NCBI RefSeq assembly: GCF_008642355.1
Contig: NZ_CP029193.1
Location: 7,712,001-7,776,000, forward strand
From: Streptomyces venezuelae
GTDB lineage: Bacteria > Actinomycetota > Actinomycetes > Streptomycetales > Streptomycetaceae
DNA length: 64,000 bases
Reading direction: 5' to 3'
In this document: in pieces, positions 35,552 to 44,726 of the stretch
Numbering within the stretch: the first letter of the stretch is position 1
How the letters are laid out: every line of letters begins with the position of its first letter
The notes under the pieces: model-generated
What the model was told of the DNA's origin: nothing
What the model saw: the letters and a program-made list of their open reading frames with translations, nothing else
Database searches by the model: none
Made by a program: the position numbers and the translations under genes

Positions 35552-36424
35552 ATGACGACTCTGGGTGTGGTCTTCCGTCCTCAACTTCCGCCCGAGCGCC
35601 TGCGCGGCATGGTGCGCGCGGCCGACGACGCGGGTCTCGCAGAGCTGTGGCTCTGGGAGGACTGCTTCCTGGAGAGCGGCATCGCCGCGGCGTCCGCCGC
35701 CCTCGCCTGGTCCGAACGGCTGCGCGTGGGGGTGGGACTGCTGCCCGTGCCGCTGCGGAACGTCGCCCTCACCACCATGGAGGCGGCCACACTGCACCGC
35801 CTCTTCCCCGACCGCGTCCTGCTCGGCGTCGGGCACGGCGTGCAGGACTGGATGGGGCAGGTGGGCGCACGTGCCGAGTCGCCGGTCACGCTCCTGCGCG
35901 AACACCTCGACGCGATGCGGGCGCTGCTGGCGGGCGAGCGCGTCACGACGCACGGGCGGTACGTCCATCTCGACGACGTGGCGCTCGACTGGCCGCCCGC
36001 GTCCGCCCCCGCGGTGTACGCGGGCGCGCGGGGACCCCGCTCGCTGCGGCTCACCGGGGAGGCGGCGGACGGCACCATCCTGGACGCGAGCGTGACACCG
36101 GACGGCGTACGCCGTGCACGCCAACTCGTCGATGAGGGGCGGGAGTCGGCAGGGCGGGAGGGTGCCCATCCGGTGGTGGTCTACCTGCTCGCCGCGACCG
36201 GTCCCGACGCGGAGAACCGGCTGCGGGCCGAGCTCCGCGGCGAGGGGCGGGACGGGATCGAGGGGCTCGGTGTCGCCGGGGACGCCGAGGCCGTGGCGGA
36301 CGCCGTCCGGCGGCTCGCCGATGCGGGGGCCGACACGGTCGTCCTGCAGCCCACCGCCGACGAACCGGACCCGGAGGGGTTCATCCGCTTCGTCACGGAC
36401 GGGGTGGCCCCGCTGACGCCGTGA
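35552..36424 (+). CDS. LLM-class (F420/FMN) flavin-dependent oxidoreductase
   Basis: The protein has 290 residues with the luciferase-like barrel: ADDAGLAELWLWEDCFLESG near the front, GVGLLPVPLRNVALTTMEAA, LGVGHGVQDWMGQVG, and APAVYAGARGPRSLRLTGEA and DGTILDA for cofactor binding. Such enzymes in actinobacteria usually use coenzyme F420. The substrate is unknown. Its stop overlaps a GTG of the next reading frame (GTGA), but the LysR gene probably starts later. Confidence 0.88.
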   Translation: MTTLGVVFRPQLPPERLRGMVRAADDAGLAELWLWEDCFLESGIAAASAALAWSERLRVGVGLLPVPLRNVALTTMEAATLHRLFPDRVLLGVGHGVQDWMGQVGARAESPVTLLREHLDAMRALLAGERVTTHGRYVHLDDVALDWPPASAPAVYAGARGPRSLRLTGEAADGTILDASVTPDGVRRARQLVDEGRESAGREGAHPVVVYLLAATGPDAENRLRAELRGEGRDGIEGLGVAGDAEAVADAVRRLADAGADTVVLQPTADEPDPEGFIRFVTDGVAPLTP

Positions 36425-36471
36425 CCGCCCCCGCCTCGCCCCTGCCGTCGGTGCGTCCTATGCTCACGCGC

Positions 36472-37425
36472 ATGGGACATGGAGATACCGATGGTGGCGC
36501 TGCCGCCCGCGCCGACGCCGAGGTCACCACCTCCCTGGACCTGAACCAGCTCCGCACCTTCCTCGCCGTCTACCGCTCCGGTTCCTTCACCGCGGCCGCA
36601 CGTCTCCTGGGCCTGTCGCAGCCCACGGTCACCGCGCAGATCCGGTCCCTGGAGCGCAGGCTCGACCGGGAGCTGTTCGAGCGGCTCCCGCGCGGCGCGG
36701 CGCCCGCCCCCTTCGCGGACGAGCTGGCAGCCCGCATCGTCGAGCCCCTGGACGCGCTCGCCGAGGTCGCGGGCCACGGCAGCGACAGTTCCGCCGAGCC
36801 CGTCCACGTGGCGGGACCGGCGGAGCTCCTGTCCCACTGCGTACTGCCGCGGATCGCCCCGCTGGTGGAGAAGGGAGTGGTGCTGCGGGTCGCGACCGGG
36901 CTCACGGACGACCTCCTGGAGGAGATGCGCGCGGGTCGGCACGACCTCCTGATCGCCACGGCCCGCCCCCGCGGCCGGACGCCGGCCTCGGTGCCGCTCG
37001 CCGACGAGGAGTTCGTCCTGGTCGCCTCGCCGGTCTGGGCGGAGCGGATCGGCGGGGCGCCGCGGCTCGCCGTCGACGGTCCCGCGGTGCTGCACGGCGT
37101 CCCTCTGGTGGCGTACGCCGATGACCTGCCCATCGTCCGCCGCTACTGGCGGCACGTCTTCGGCAGGCGCCTGGTCTGCAAGCCCGCCGTCACCATGCCG
37201 GACCTGCGCGCGGTCAAGGCGGCCGTCGCGGGCGGCGCCGGTTTCACTGTGCTGCCCCGATACCTGTGCGTCGACGAACTGGCGTCCGGCGCCCTGGTCC
37301 TGCTGAACGACCCGGACGACCCGCCCATCAACACGGGTTACCTGGTCCAGCGCCCCGGCTCGTCGGACAACCCGCACGTGGCCCTGGTCAGGGACCACCT
37401 GCTGGAGTCCGCGCGCGGCTGGTAG
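36472..37425 (+). CDS. LysR-family regulator
   Basis: About 317 residues from ATG 36472; the frame is also open from a GTG at 36421. The later start is preferred because TATGCT, a good -10 box, lies seven bases before it, suggesting a leaderless message. The HTH is LNQLRTFLAVYRSGSFTAAA then LGLSQPTVTAQIRSLERRL. The effector domain follows (HVAGPAELLSHC, HDLLIATARP). It is transcribed in the same direction as the LLM oxidoreductase and may regulate it or the lipid genes downstream. Confidence 0.88.
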   Translation: MGHGDTDGGAAARADAEVTTSLDLNQLRTFLAVYRSGSFTAAARLLGLSQPTVTAQIRSLERRLDRELFERLPRGAAPAPFADELAARIVEPLDALAEVAGHGSDSSAEPVHVAGPAELLSHCVLPRIAPLVEKGVVLRVATGLTDDLLEEMRAGRHDLLIATARPRGRTPASVPLADEEFVLVASPVWAERIGGAPRLAVDGPAVLHGVPLVAYADDLPIVRRYWRHVFGRRLVCKPAVTMPDLRAVKAAVAGGAGFTVLPRYLCVDELASGALVLLNDPDDPPINTGYLVQRPGSSDNPHVALVRDHLLESARGW

Positions 37426-37470
37426 CCGGATCGGATCGCCGAACCGAACCGACCCGGCCCGGCTCCCGGT

Positions 37471-38118
37471 TCAGTCTTGGGCGTCCCGCAGTTGCAGCCC
37501 GTTCTCCCAGATCGTGTTCAGCGTCGTGACGAGCCGCTCGTACGGGATGCGCTGCCCGAGCACGAACACCATGTAGGCCATGCGGCTCACCATGACGGAG
37601 AGGGCGTGCGCGGTGACCAGGGGGTCCAGGGAGGTGTCGGCCTGGCCGTTCTCCTGGAGGGTGCGGATGAGCTTGGCGTTGCGCCGGGCGAACGCGTTGC
37701 CCCGCTCGATGCGCAGCGCCATGAACTGCTCGTCGACCTGGGCGACTTGCTCGAACAGGGCCATGAGCCGGGCGTTCTTCCTGTACGCCCGCAGGTATTC
37801 GCGGTTCGACGCGTCGATGAGCTTCCGGGGGTCGGTGATGCCGGTGCGCTCACGCAGGTGCGGGTGGAGCATCTCCTCCTGCACCTGCTCGACCAGTGCC
37901 CGGAAGATCTCTTCCTTGCTGTTGAAATACGTGTAGAACGACCCGGAGGCGACGTGTGCCGCCTTGGAGATGTCCGTGATGCGGGCGTCCAGGTACCCGT
38001 CGCGCTCGAACACCTCGCGCGCGGCGGCGATCAGCGCGTTGCGCGTCCTGACGCCACGGGCGCTGCGGGGAGTGATCGGTTGCTTCTGGCCGTCTGCGGC
38101 CGGGGCCTGGGCAGCCAC
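37471..38118 (-). CDS. TetR-family regulator
   Basis: The protein has 215 residues from a GTG. The HTH is RNALIAAAREVFERDGYLDA, ITDISKAAHVASGSFYTYFN, with KEEIFRALVEQVQEEM closing. The C-terminal ligand domain is helical (ARLMALFEQVAQVDEQFMAL). It lies 54 bases downstream of the hydrolase on the same strand. Paired TTGAAC-N10-GTTCAA sites in the hydrolase/dehydrogenase intergenic region are its most likely targets; an acyl-CoA-type ligand would fit but is inferred. Confidence 0.9.
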   Translation of the reverse strand: MAAQAPAADGQKQPITPRSARGVRTRNALIAAAREVFERDGYLDARITDISKAAHVASGSFYTYFNSKEEIFRALVEQVQEEMLHPHLRERTGITDPRKLIDASNREYLRAYRKNARLMALFEQVAQVDEQFMALRIERGNAFARRNAKLIRTLQENGQADTSLDPLVTAHALSVMVSRMAYMVFVLGQRIPYERLVTTLNTIWENGLQLRDAQD

Positions 38119-38172
38119 CGCGATCCATTCACTGTCGGTCGAACCTGTACGTATCGGAGGCAGCGGATGTTA

Positions 38173-39114
38173 TCAGCCGACCTCGGAGAGGAAGTCGAGC
38201 AGAGCGGCATTCACCTCGTCGGGCCGCTGCTGCTGGATCCAGTGGCCGCCGCCTTCGAGTACGACGTGGGCGCGCTGGTCGGTCAGCATGGTGTCGAGGT
38301 CCTTGGCGGGCATGAACTGGCCGACGGGGTCCTTGGAGCCGGTGAGGAACAGCGAGGGCTGGGTGACGCGGCGGTCGGCGAGGTGCTCGGTGAGCTCCCA
38401 GTTGCGGTCGAGGTTGCGGTAGTAGTTGAGACCGCCGGTGAACCCGGTGCGCTCGAACGTCTCGACGTAGTGGCCCAGTTCCTCCTCGCTGAGCCACGGC
38501 GGGGGCGACGACGGCTCGTCGTGCTGCTCGGCCCAGCGGGCGGAGTAGATCTCCTTCGCCACGAGCGTCCTGCGCACGTTGCGGCCGAGGGCCGCGTCCG
38601 CCGCGCCGGGCTCCTGGAACCAGACCATGTAGAAGTCCTCGCCGAGCCGCTTGCGCAGGATCGGGATCGGGGGTGCCGGGGCGCGCCGCGCCACCGGCAC
38701 GCTCATCCCGGCCACCGCACGCACCCGCTCCGGGCGGGCCAGGGCCATCTGCCACACCACCATGGCACCCCAGTCGTGCCCCACGAAGACGGCGTCGTCC
38801 GCGCCCACGTCGTCGAGGACCGCGGCCAGGTCGCCGCAGAGCGTCAGGATGTCGTACGCGTCGACGTCGGCGGGCCGCGAGCTCCCGCCGTACCCCCGCA
38901 TGTCGGGGACGAGGACGCGGTACCCCGCACTCGCCAGCGCGAAGACCTGGTGCCGCCAGGAGAACGCCAGCTCGGGGAAGCCGTGGCACAGGACCACCGG
39001 GGGTTCGCCCGGCCGTCCCTCGCCGTGGTCGAAGACGCGCAGCGTGATGTCGCCCGACGGGACCTCGCGCGTCGCGACGCGCTCCCACTCGGCGAGGGTG
39101 ACGTGTGTCGGCAT
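38173..39114 (-). CDS. Epoxide-hydrolase-like alpha/beta hydrolase
   Basis: The protein has 313 residues from an ATG with GGAGG eight bases upstream. CHGFPELAFSW gives the HGFPE oxyanion motif, FVGHDWGAMV gives the aspartate nucleophile (about residue 114), NYYRNLDRNW supplies lid tyrosines, and EGGGHWIQQQ the catalytic His. These are the residues of soluble epoxide hydrolases. It would open epoxides on a lipid or aromatic substrate in the cytoplasm. It is divergent from the acyl-CoA dehydrogenase and shares its operators. Confidence 0.85.
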   Translation of the reverse strand: MPTHVTLAEWERVATREVPSGDITLRVFDHGEGRPGEPPVVLCHGFPELAFSWRHQVFALASAGYRVLVPDMRGYGGSSRPADVDAYDILTLCGDLAAVLDDVGADDAVFVGHDWGAMVVWQMALARPERVRAVAGMSVPVARRAPAPPIPILRKRLGEDFYMVWFQEPGAADAALGRNVRRTLVAKEIYSARWAEQHDEPSSPPPWLSEEELGHYVETFERTGFTGGLNYYRNLDRNWELTEHLADRRVTQPSLFLTGSKDPVGQFMPAKDLDTMLTDQRAHVVLEGGGHWIQQQRPDEVNAALLDFLSEVG

Positions 39115-39139
39115 GGGCAGAACCTCCGTGGTCCGCGCT

Positions 39140-39161
39140 TTGAACTTGACGTTGAGTTCAA
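39140..39161. promoter_or_regulatory. TetR-type operator, copy 1
   Basis: TTGAAC (39140-39145) and GTTCAA (39156-39161) form a perfect inverted repeat with a 10-base spacer, 26 bases from the hydrolase start. Confidence 0.75.
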
Positions 39162-39206
39162 TGTACAAGGCGGGTGCCCGCGCGGATGGCGGCGTTCTCC
39201 ATACTC

Positions 39207-39228
39207 TTGAACCTGAACCCGGATTCAA
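39207..39228. promoter_or_regulatory. TetR-type operator, copy 2
   Basis: TTGAAC (39207-39212) and ATTCAA (39223-39228) repeat the first site with one mismatch and the same 10-base spacer. It lies 38 bases before the dehydrogenase start, so each divergent gene has its own copy. Confidence 0.75.
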
Positions 39229-39265
39229 ATACGCTGCCCGCCCCGAGACCGTTGGAGGACGACGC

Positions 39266-40478
39266 GTGTTCGACGTGACCGACAGGGCCAAGGAGTACCA
39301 GGAGCGGCTGCTCGCCTTCATGGACGAGCACGTCTACCCCGCGGAGGCGGTGTACGAGGCCCAGATGGCGGAGTCGGGCGACCCGCACGCCGGTCCTGGA
39401 GGAGCTCAAGGCCGAGGCGCGGAAGCAGGGCCTGTGGAACCTCTTCCACCCGCACCCCGAGTGGGGTCCTGGCCTGACCAACCTGGAGTACGCGACGCTG
39501 GCCGAGATCATGGGCCGCAGCGCGCACCTCGCCCCCGAGGCCACCAACTGCAACGCGCCGGACACCGGAAACATGGAGGTCCTCACGCTCTTCGGCACGG
39601 AAGAGCACAAGGAGAAGTGGCTGAAGCCGCTGCTCGCCGGTGAGATCGCCTCCGCGTTCGCCATGACCGAGCCCGCCGTCGCCAGCTCCGACGCCCGCAA
39701 CATCGAGATGCGCATGGTCCGCGACGGCGACGACTACGTCCTCAACGGCCGCAAGTGGTGGACCTCCAACGCCCTGCACAAGAACTGCCGGGTGCTCATC
39801 GTCATGGGCAAGACCGACCCGGACGGCCCGAGCCACCGCCAGCAGAGCATGATGGTCGTCCCGCTCGACACCCCCGGCGTCACCGTCCTGCGCAACCTGC
39901 CCGTCTTCGGCTACCAGGACCGCGAAGGCCACGCGGAGGTGCTCTTCGAGGACGTACGCGTCCCCGCCACCGCGCTCCTCGCGGGCGAGGGCGACGGCTT
40001 CATGATCAGCCAGGCGCGGCTGGGCCCCGGACGCATCCACCACTGCATGCGCACGATCGGCATGGCGGAGCGCGCCCTGGACCTCATGATCGACCGTGCC
40101 CAGTCGCGTACGACGTTCGGCGCGCCGCTCGCCGACCGGGCGAACATCCAGGACTGGATCGCCGAGTCGCGCGTCGAGATCGACATGGCCCGCCTGCTCA
40201 CCCTCAGGGCCGCACACCTGATGGACACCGTCGGCAACAAGGAGGCGCGGACGGAGATCGCCGCCATCAAGGTCGCCGCACCCCAGGTCGCGCTCAAGGT
40301 CGTCGACCGGGCCATCCAGGTGCACGGCGGCGGCGGTGTCAGTGACGACTTCCCGCTCGCCGGCATGTACGCCCACCTGCGCACGCTGCGGCTCGCGGAC
40401 GGCCCCGACGAAGTCCACAAGCGCGCCATCGCGCTGCGGGAACTGCGCCGCCGGGAGAACGAGCGGAGTGGCCGGTGA
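39266..40478 (+). pseudogene. Acyl-CoA dehydrogenase interrupted by a frameshift
   Basis: A GTG at 39266 with GGAGGA starts [20 protein letters not shown] and continues to GDPHA near 39396. From about 39400 the family sequence goes on in another frame ([20 protein letters not shown], then [20 protein letters not shown]) and runs to 40478 with all expected motifs: [25 protein letters not shown], the [10 protein letters not shown] region, and [15 protein letters not shown]. Net change is +1 base or loss of two (mod 3). An ATG at 39510 could give only a 322-residue product without the N-terminal helices. The enzyme would oxidise an acyl-CoA using FAD. It is either a young pseudogene or a sequencing error. 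Confidence 0.85.
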
Positions 40479-41245
40479 GCGCGCCGCGTGACGACCGGGG
40501 CCCTCTGGCCGGGAAGGTCGCCGTCGTCACCGGCGCCTCCCGCGGCATCGGTCTCGCGGCGGCCGCCGCGCTGCGCGACCGCGGCGCGCACGTCGTGGTC
40601 ACCTCGCGCAGCGAGGAACGCGCCAAGGAGGCGGCGGCTCGACTCGGCGACGGCGCAAGCGGGTTCGGGGCCCACGCCACCGACGAGGCCGCCGCGCGAG
40701 CCTGTGTCGAGCACACCGTCGCGACGTACGGCAGCCTCGACATCCTCGTCAACAACGCCGGTACGAACCCCGCGTACGGCCCCGTCATCGACCAGGACCA
40801 CGGGCGCTTCGCCAAGACGATGGACGTCAACCTGTGGGCGCCGATCCTGTGGACCTCGCTCGCGGTGAGGGCGTGGATGGGCGAGCACGGCGGCTCCGTC
40901 GTCAACACCGCCTCCATCGGCGGCCTCACGGTCGCCCAGGACGTCGGCATCTACCACGTCTCCAAGGCCGCACTCATCCACCTCACCAAGCAACTCGCCC
41001 TGGAACTCGCCCCCAAGGTCCGCGTCAACGCCATCGCCCCGGGAGTGGTCCGCACCAGGCTCGCCGAGGCGCTGTGGGAGGAGAACGAGGCGAAGGTAGC
41101 CGCGGCCACGCCGCTCGGCCGCATCGGCGAACCCGAGGACCTGGGGGAGGCCGTCGCCTTCCTCGCCGGGGGAGGTGCCCGCTGGATCACGGGGGAGACC
41201 CTCGTGGTGGACGGCGGCCAGCTCCTCGGCGGCGGCCCGCTGTGA
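40475..41245 (+). CDS. Short-chain dehydrogenase/reductase (FabG-like)
   Basis: The protein has 256 residues; the GTG overlaps the dehydrogenase stop (GTGA). Motifs: [26 protein letters not shown] (catalytic Ser), YHVSKAAL (Tyr and Lys), IAPGVVRT and the C-terminal [12 protein letters not shown]. It would act as a 3-hydroxyacyl or alcohol dehydrogenase, a natural next step after the acyl-CoA dehydrogenase. Translational coupling means the upstream frameshift could reduce its expression. Confidence 0.92.
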   Translation: MSAPRDDRGPLAGKVAVVTGASRGIGLAAAAALRDRGAHVVVTSRSEERAKEAAARLGDGASGFGAHATDEAAARACVEHTVATYGSLDILVNNAGTNPAYGPVIDQDHGRFAKTMDVNLWAPILWTSLAVRAWMGEHGGSVVNTASIGGLTVAQDVGIYHVSKAALIHLTKQLALELAPKVRVNAIAPGVVRTRLAEALWEENEAKVAAATPLGRIGEPEDLGEAVAFLAGGGARWITGETLVVDGGQLLGGGPL

Positions 41246-41280
41246 CGTCTCGCTCACTCCTTTCCCTCCGTACCGCACGA

Positions 41281-41313
41281 TGTCGCCCGATGTTCGCCCC
41301 CGCGTCACCCACC
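41281..41313 (+). promoter_or_regulatory. Candidate PHO box (three 11-bp direct repeat units)
   Basis: Three adjacent 11-base units, TGTCGCCCGAT, GTTCGCCCCCG and CGTCACCCACC, share TCnCC at positions 3-7. This fits the direct-repeat layout of Streptomyces PhoP sites (GTTCACC-type units). It lies 72 bases upstream of the phosphate-binding protein start. Confidence 0.5.
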
Positions 41314-41384
41314 CGCTCGGTGACGGGTGCGAGCATCTGGGGTCAGGTCGAGATCCAATTTCGCGGTACCCCGAGGGGACAACG

Positions 41385-42548
41385 TTGCAACGCCCACGTC
41401 CAGGACGTACGTACCACCAACGAGGGGGAGCGCGCGCCGCGGTCTCCCTGACGGCTCTGCTGTCGCTGTCACTGACGGGATGCGGTGTCGCGGGCCTCGG
41501 GGGAGACGGTGACGACGGGGGCGGTGACGCGGGGTCCGCGGCCGGTGCCGCCGCCGTCGCGGGGATCGACTGCGCCGACGCGGGCAAGGTGCAGGGGACC
41601 GGGTCGAGCGCGCAGCAGAACGCGATGAAGTACTGGATCAAGCACTATCAGCGCGCGTGCCCGAAGGTGCGGATCGCCTACAACCCGATCGGGTCCGGTG
41701 CGGGCGGCGCGCAGTTCCTGCGGGGTGCGACCGCGTTCGGCGGCTCCGACAGCGCGCTCAAGCCCGACGAGGTCGAGCGCTCCAAGGACGTCTGCCGGGG
41801 TGGGCGCGCCATCGACCTGCCCATGGTCGGCGGCCCCATCGCGATCGGCTACGACGTGCCGGGCCTCGACGACCTGGTGCTCGACGCCCCCACCCTCGCG
41901 AAGATCTTCGACCGGAAGATCACCGACTGGGACGACCCGGAGATCGGGCGCCTCAACCCGGGCGCCGAGCTCCCCGCGATGCCGATCCGCCCCGTGCACC
42001 GGTCGGACGACTCCGGCACGACGCAGAACTTCCAGGCCTACCTCGCGGGCGCGGCCCCGGCAGTTTGGCCCCACCCGGTGGCCAAGTCCTGGCAGGGGAG
42101 GGGCGGCGCGTCCGCGAGCGGGTCGAGCGGCGTCGCATCGGAGGTGACGTCCGGCGTCGGAGCGATCGGGTACTTCGAGCTGTCCTTCGCACGCGCCCGC
42201 CAGATCAAGACGGTGAGCGTCGACACGGGCGCGCCCGCCCCGGTCGCGCCGACGCCCGCGACGGCGTCGAAGGGCATCGCCGCGGCCCGGGTCGCCGGCC
42301 AGGGCAAGGACATGAAGCTCAAGTTCCGCTACGACGCCTCGGCGCCGGACGCGTACCCGATCGTCCAGGTCACGTACGAGATCGTCTGCGACAAGGGCAA
42401 CCAGAAGACGACCCTGCCCGCGCTCAAGTCGTTCCTGACCTACACGGCGAGCAAGGTGGGCCAGAAGGACCTGTCGCGCCTGAACTACGCGCCGCTGCCG
42501 GAGTCGGTCGCGGGCCAGGTACGGGACGTGGTGGACACGCTCTCCTGA
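41385..42548 (+). CDS. PstS-like phosphate-binding lipoprotein
   Basis: The protein has 387 residues from a TTG with GAGGGG upstream. A lipoprotein signal ends in LSLSLTGCG. The PBP-like domain has GTGSSAQQNAMKYWI, IAYNPIGSGAGGAQFLRG, FGGSDSAL (phosphate loops) and HRSDDSGTTQNFQAYL, matching PstS. It binds phosphate outside the membrane for an ABC importer, but no pstCAB follows, so it must work with an importer encoded elsewhere or act as an extracytoplasmic scavenger. A candidate PHO box upstream agrees with phosphate control. Confidence 0.88.
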   Translation: MQRPRPGRTYHQRGGARAAVSLTALLSLSLTGCGVAGLGGDGDDGGGDAGSAAGAAAVAGIDCADAGKVQGTGSSAQQNAMKYWIKHYQRACPKVRIAYNPIGSGAGGAQFLRGATAFGGSDSALKPDEVERSKDVCRGGRAIDLPMVGGPIAIGYDVPGLDDLVLDAPTLAKIFDRKITDWDDPEIGRLNPGAELPAMPIRPVHRSDDSGTTQNFQAYLAGAAPAVWPHPVAKSWQGRGGASASGSSGVASEVTSGVGAIGYFELSFARARQIKTVSVDTGAPAPVAPTPATASKGIAAARVAGQGKDMKLKFRYDASAPDAYPIVQVTYEIVCDKGNQKTTLPALKSFLTYTASKVGQKDLSRLNYAPLPESVAGQVRDVVDTLS

Positions 42549-42607
42549 CGCGAGCCGGGCGTCGGGGCGGGGGGCCAAAGGCAGGCTCTGAATGCGAGAC
42601 TGCCCGT

Positions 42608-43231
42608 ATGTTCACGGAGATCATGGCGGCGGCGGGAGTGCTCGCCCTCCTCACCGTGGTGCCGGGCCCCGACATGGCCGTGGTCACCGAACGAGCCGTC
42701 GGTGCGGGCTGGCACGACGGGTTGCGCACGGTCGGCGGGATCACCGCCGGACTGCTGGTCTGGGGTGTCCTGACAGTGGCGGGTCTCGCCGCCGTCCTCG
42801 CGGCGTCGGCCACCGCCTACACGGTGGTCAAGCTGCTCGGCGCGGGTTACCTCCTGTTCCTCGGGGCGCAGGCCCTGTGGCAGAGCCGCCGAGGCGGCCG
42901 ACCGGCCGCTGCCGCCCCGGACGCCACGACGCCTCGCGGCAACCCGTGGCGCACCGGCCTCGTCAGCAACGTACTCAACCCGAAGATCGCCGTCTTCTAC
43001 ACGGGCCTCCTGCCCACTCTCGCCCCGCACTCCCTTCCGTCGCACCTGGGCATGGCTCTGCTCGCGGTCCTGCACGCGGCCCTCACGCTGGTGTGGCTGG
43101 GCGGATACGTCATGGTGCTGGCCACGGCCCGCGCCTTCTTCGAGAGGCCGACGGTGCGCAGGGTCCTGGACCGTGTGACGGGCGTCGTCCTCATCGGCTT
43201 CGGCCTGAAGGTGGCGACGGCGGACAGCTGA
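42608..43231 (+). CDS. LysE/RhtB-family amino-acid exporter
   Basis: The protein has 207 residues and about six membrane segments. The family signature is present: VVPGPDMAVVTERAVGAGW near the N-terminus, AAYLLFLG-type helix (LGAGYLLFLGAQALW), FLSNxLNPK-like LVSNVLNPKIAVFY. It exports amino acids or homoserine lactone-like molecules. No clear ribosome site is seen before ATG 42608, so the message may be leaderless. Confidence 0.88.
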   Translation: MFTEIMAAAGVLALLTVVPGPDMAVVTERAVGAGWHDGLRTVGGITAGLLVWGVLTVAGLAAVLAASATAYTVVKLLGAGYLLFLGAQALWQSRRGGRPAAAAPDATTPRGNPWRTGLVSNVLNPKIAVFYTGLLPTLAPHSLPSHLGMALLAVLHAALTLVWLGGYVMVLATARAFFERPTVRRVLDRVTGVVLIGFGLKVATADS

Positions 43232-43258
43232 GCCGTCCGCCCCCGCCCCCTCCCGCTC

Positions 43259-43654
43259 TCAGGCGACCGCCGTCCCTTCCAACTCGACCAACTGGCCCGG
43301 GATCGCCAGGCGCGTCACCCCGAGCATCGTGGTGACCGGTGCGACCCCGGCGGTGGCGAGTTGGCCCGCCAGTACGCCGTAGTGCTGGAAGAGCAGGTCG
43401 ACGTCGGTCGTGTAGACGTTGAGGCGGACGAGGTCCGCGAGGGACATGCCGGCCTCGGCGAGGACGGCCTTGACGTTGTCGACGCTCAGCGCGAGCTGAG
43501 CCGCCATGTCGCCCTCGTGCTCGGGTCTGCCCTCGCCGCTCATCGCGGTCTGGCCCGAGAGGTACAGGGTGCGTGTGTGTCCGGAGACGAGCTCGCCCTG
43601 GTTGAAGCCCAACTCCGTCGACCAGGTCACTGGGTTGACTGCGTTTCGTTCCAT
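43259..43654 (-). CDS. RidA-family protein lacking the usual active-site arginine
   Basis: The protein has 131 residues of the YjgF/RidA fold: LYLSGQTAMSGEG, SVDNVKAVLAEAGMSLADLV, RLNVYTTDVDLL, GVTRLAIPGQLVELEGTAVA. In the deaminase-type RidA proteins a substrate-binding Arg lies in the PARS.V motif; here the same place reads APVTTMLGV, so it is probably one of the subfamilies without enamine deaminase activity. It is divergent from the WYL regulator, and the operator between them probably controls it. Confidence 0.85.
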   Translation of the reverse strand: MERNAVNPVTWSTELGFNQGELVSGHTRTLYLSGQTAMSGEGRPEHEGDMAAQLALSVDNVKAVLAEAGMSLADLVRLNVYTTDVDLLFQHYGVLAGQLATAGVAPVTTMLGVTRLAIPGQLVELEGTAVA

Positions 43655-43672
43655 GGCCCGGAGCCTTCCAGC

Positions 43673-43709
43673 AATACATGACATTCCTCGTCATGTATTT
43701 CGCTAGGGT
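43673..43709 (+). promoter_or_regulatory. Operator and promoter between ridA-like and WYL regulator genes
   Basis: AATACATGAC (43673-43682) and GTCATGTATT (43690-43699) are a perfect 10-bp inverted repeat around 7 bases. TAGGGT (43704-43709), a strong -10 box, follows, six bases before the regulator ATG, predicting a leaderless message that is blocked when the site is occupied. Confidence 0.85.
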
Positions 43710-43715
43710 TTTCGC

Positions 43716-44726
43716 ATGCGCGCCGACCGGTTGGTTTCCCTGGTGCTCCTCCTGCGCCGCCGCGGTCGGATGACGGCGGACGCGCTCGCCCGCGAGCTCG
43801 AGGTGTCCGCCCGCACCGTGCTGCGCGACATGGAGGCGCTCTCCGCGGCCGGCGTCCCCGTCTACGCCGAGCGCGGCCGGAACGGCGGGTTCGCGTTGCT
43901 GCCCGACTTCCGGACAGCACTCACCGGACTGAACCACGACGAAGCGCTCGCCCTGCTCATCGCCGGATCACGGCGCGGTGCCCAGTTGTTCGGCCTCGGC
44001 TCGTCCCTCGCCTCGGCCATGCTCAAGGTGTTCGACGCGCTGCCCGAGAACCTTCGGGGCACCGCGACCGGTGCGGCACAGCGACTCCTCGTCGACCCGG
44101 AGACGGACCTCCTCGCGCGCCGCGTGGACAGCGAGGAACTGCCCGAGCCGATCGTCGCCGAGGTCCGGCGCGCGGTGTTCGCCGGGCACAGGTTGCGTAT
44201 CCACTACGCGGCCGTGGGCCAGGCGGCGAAGTGGCGCACGGTGGACCCGATCGGCCTGGTCACCGTGCGCGGCCAGGGGTACCTGTTGGCCGTGCGCGGC
44301 GGCGCCGACCGCACCTACCGGCTGTCCCGGGTACTGGCCGCCGAGGCACTCGGCGAACCCGCGCGGCGACCGGACACGGTCGACCTGGACCGCGTCTGGC
44401 AGGAACGCAACACACAGTTCCGCAACGGTGGCGGTGAGCAGGTCCTCGTACGGGTGCGGGTGGACCCGGCGCGTCGCGAGGACCTGGTGGCCACGGCGCT
44501 CACTGTCCGCGGCGAGGACGCGCAGGACGCGGGCCGGCCGCGGTTGGATCTGGTGTTCCAGGACGCCCGGCACGCCGAATGGGCGCTGTGGGAGCTCGCC
44601 GCGCACGCCGAAGTGCTGTCCCCGGAGTGGCTGCGCGCATCCCTCCGCGACCGCGCCGCCGCCATCGCCGCGCTCTACGCGCCGCCTGCCTCGCCCCAGG
44701 TCACAGGGAGTTCGTGGACACCGTAG
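43716..44726 (+). CDS. YafY/DeoR-type HTH regulator with WYL domain
   Basis: The protein has 336 residues. The HTH is [20 protein letters not shown]; the WYL domain reads [48 protein letters not shown]; a WCX-like C-terminal region ends [23 protein letters not shown] proteins sense small ligands or nucleic-acid breakdown products. The message is probably leaderless and autoregulated through the overlapping palindrome. Its 3' end overlaps the convergent P450 gene by 52 bases. Confidence 0.9.
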   Translation: MRADRLVSLVLLLRRRGRMTADALARELEVSARTVLRDMEALSAAGVPVYAERGRNGGFALLPDFRTALTGLNHDEALALLIAGSRRGAQLFGLGSSLASAMLKVFDALPENLRGTATGAAQRLLVDPETDLLARRVDSEELPEPIVAEVRRAVFAGHRLRIHYAAVGQAAKWRTVDPIGLVTVRGQGYLLAVRGGADRTYRLSRVLAAEALGEPARRPDTVDLDRVWQERNTQFRNGGGEQVLVRVRVDPARREDLVATALTVRGEDAQDAGRPRLDLVFQDARHAEWALWELAAHAEVLSPEWLRASLRDRAAAIAALYAPPASPQVTGSSWTP

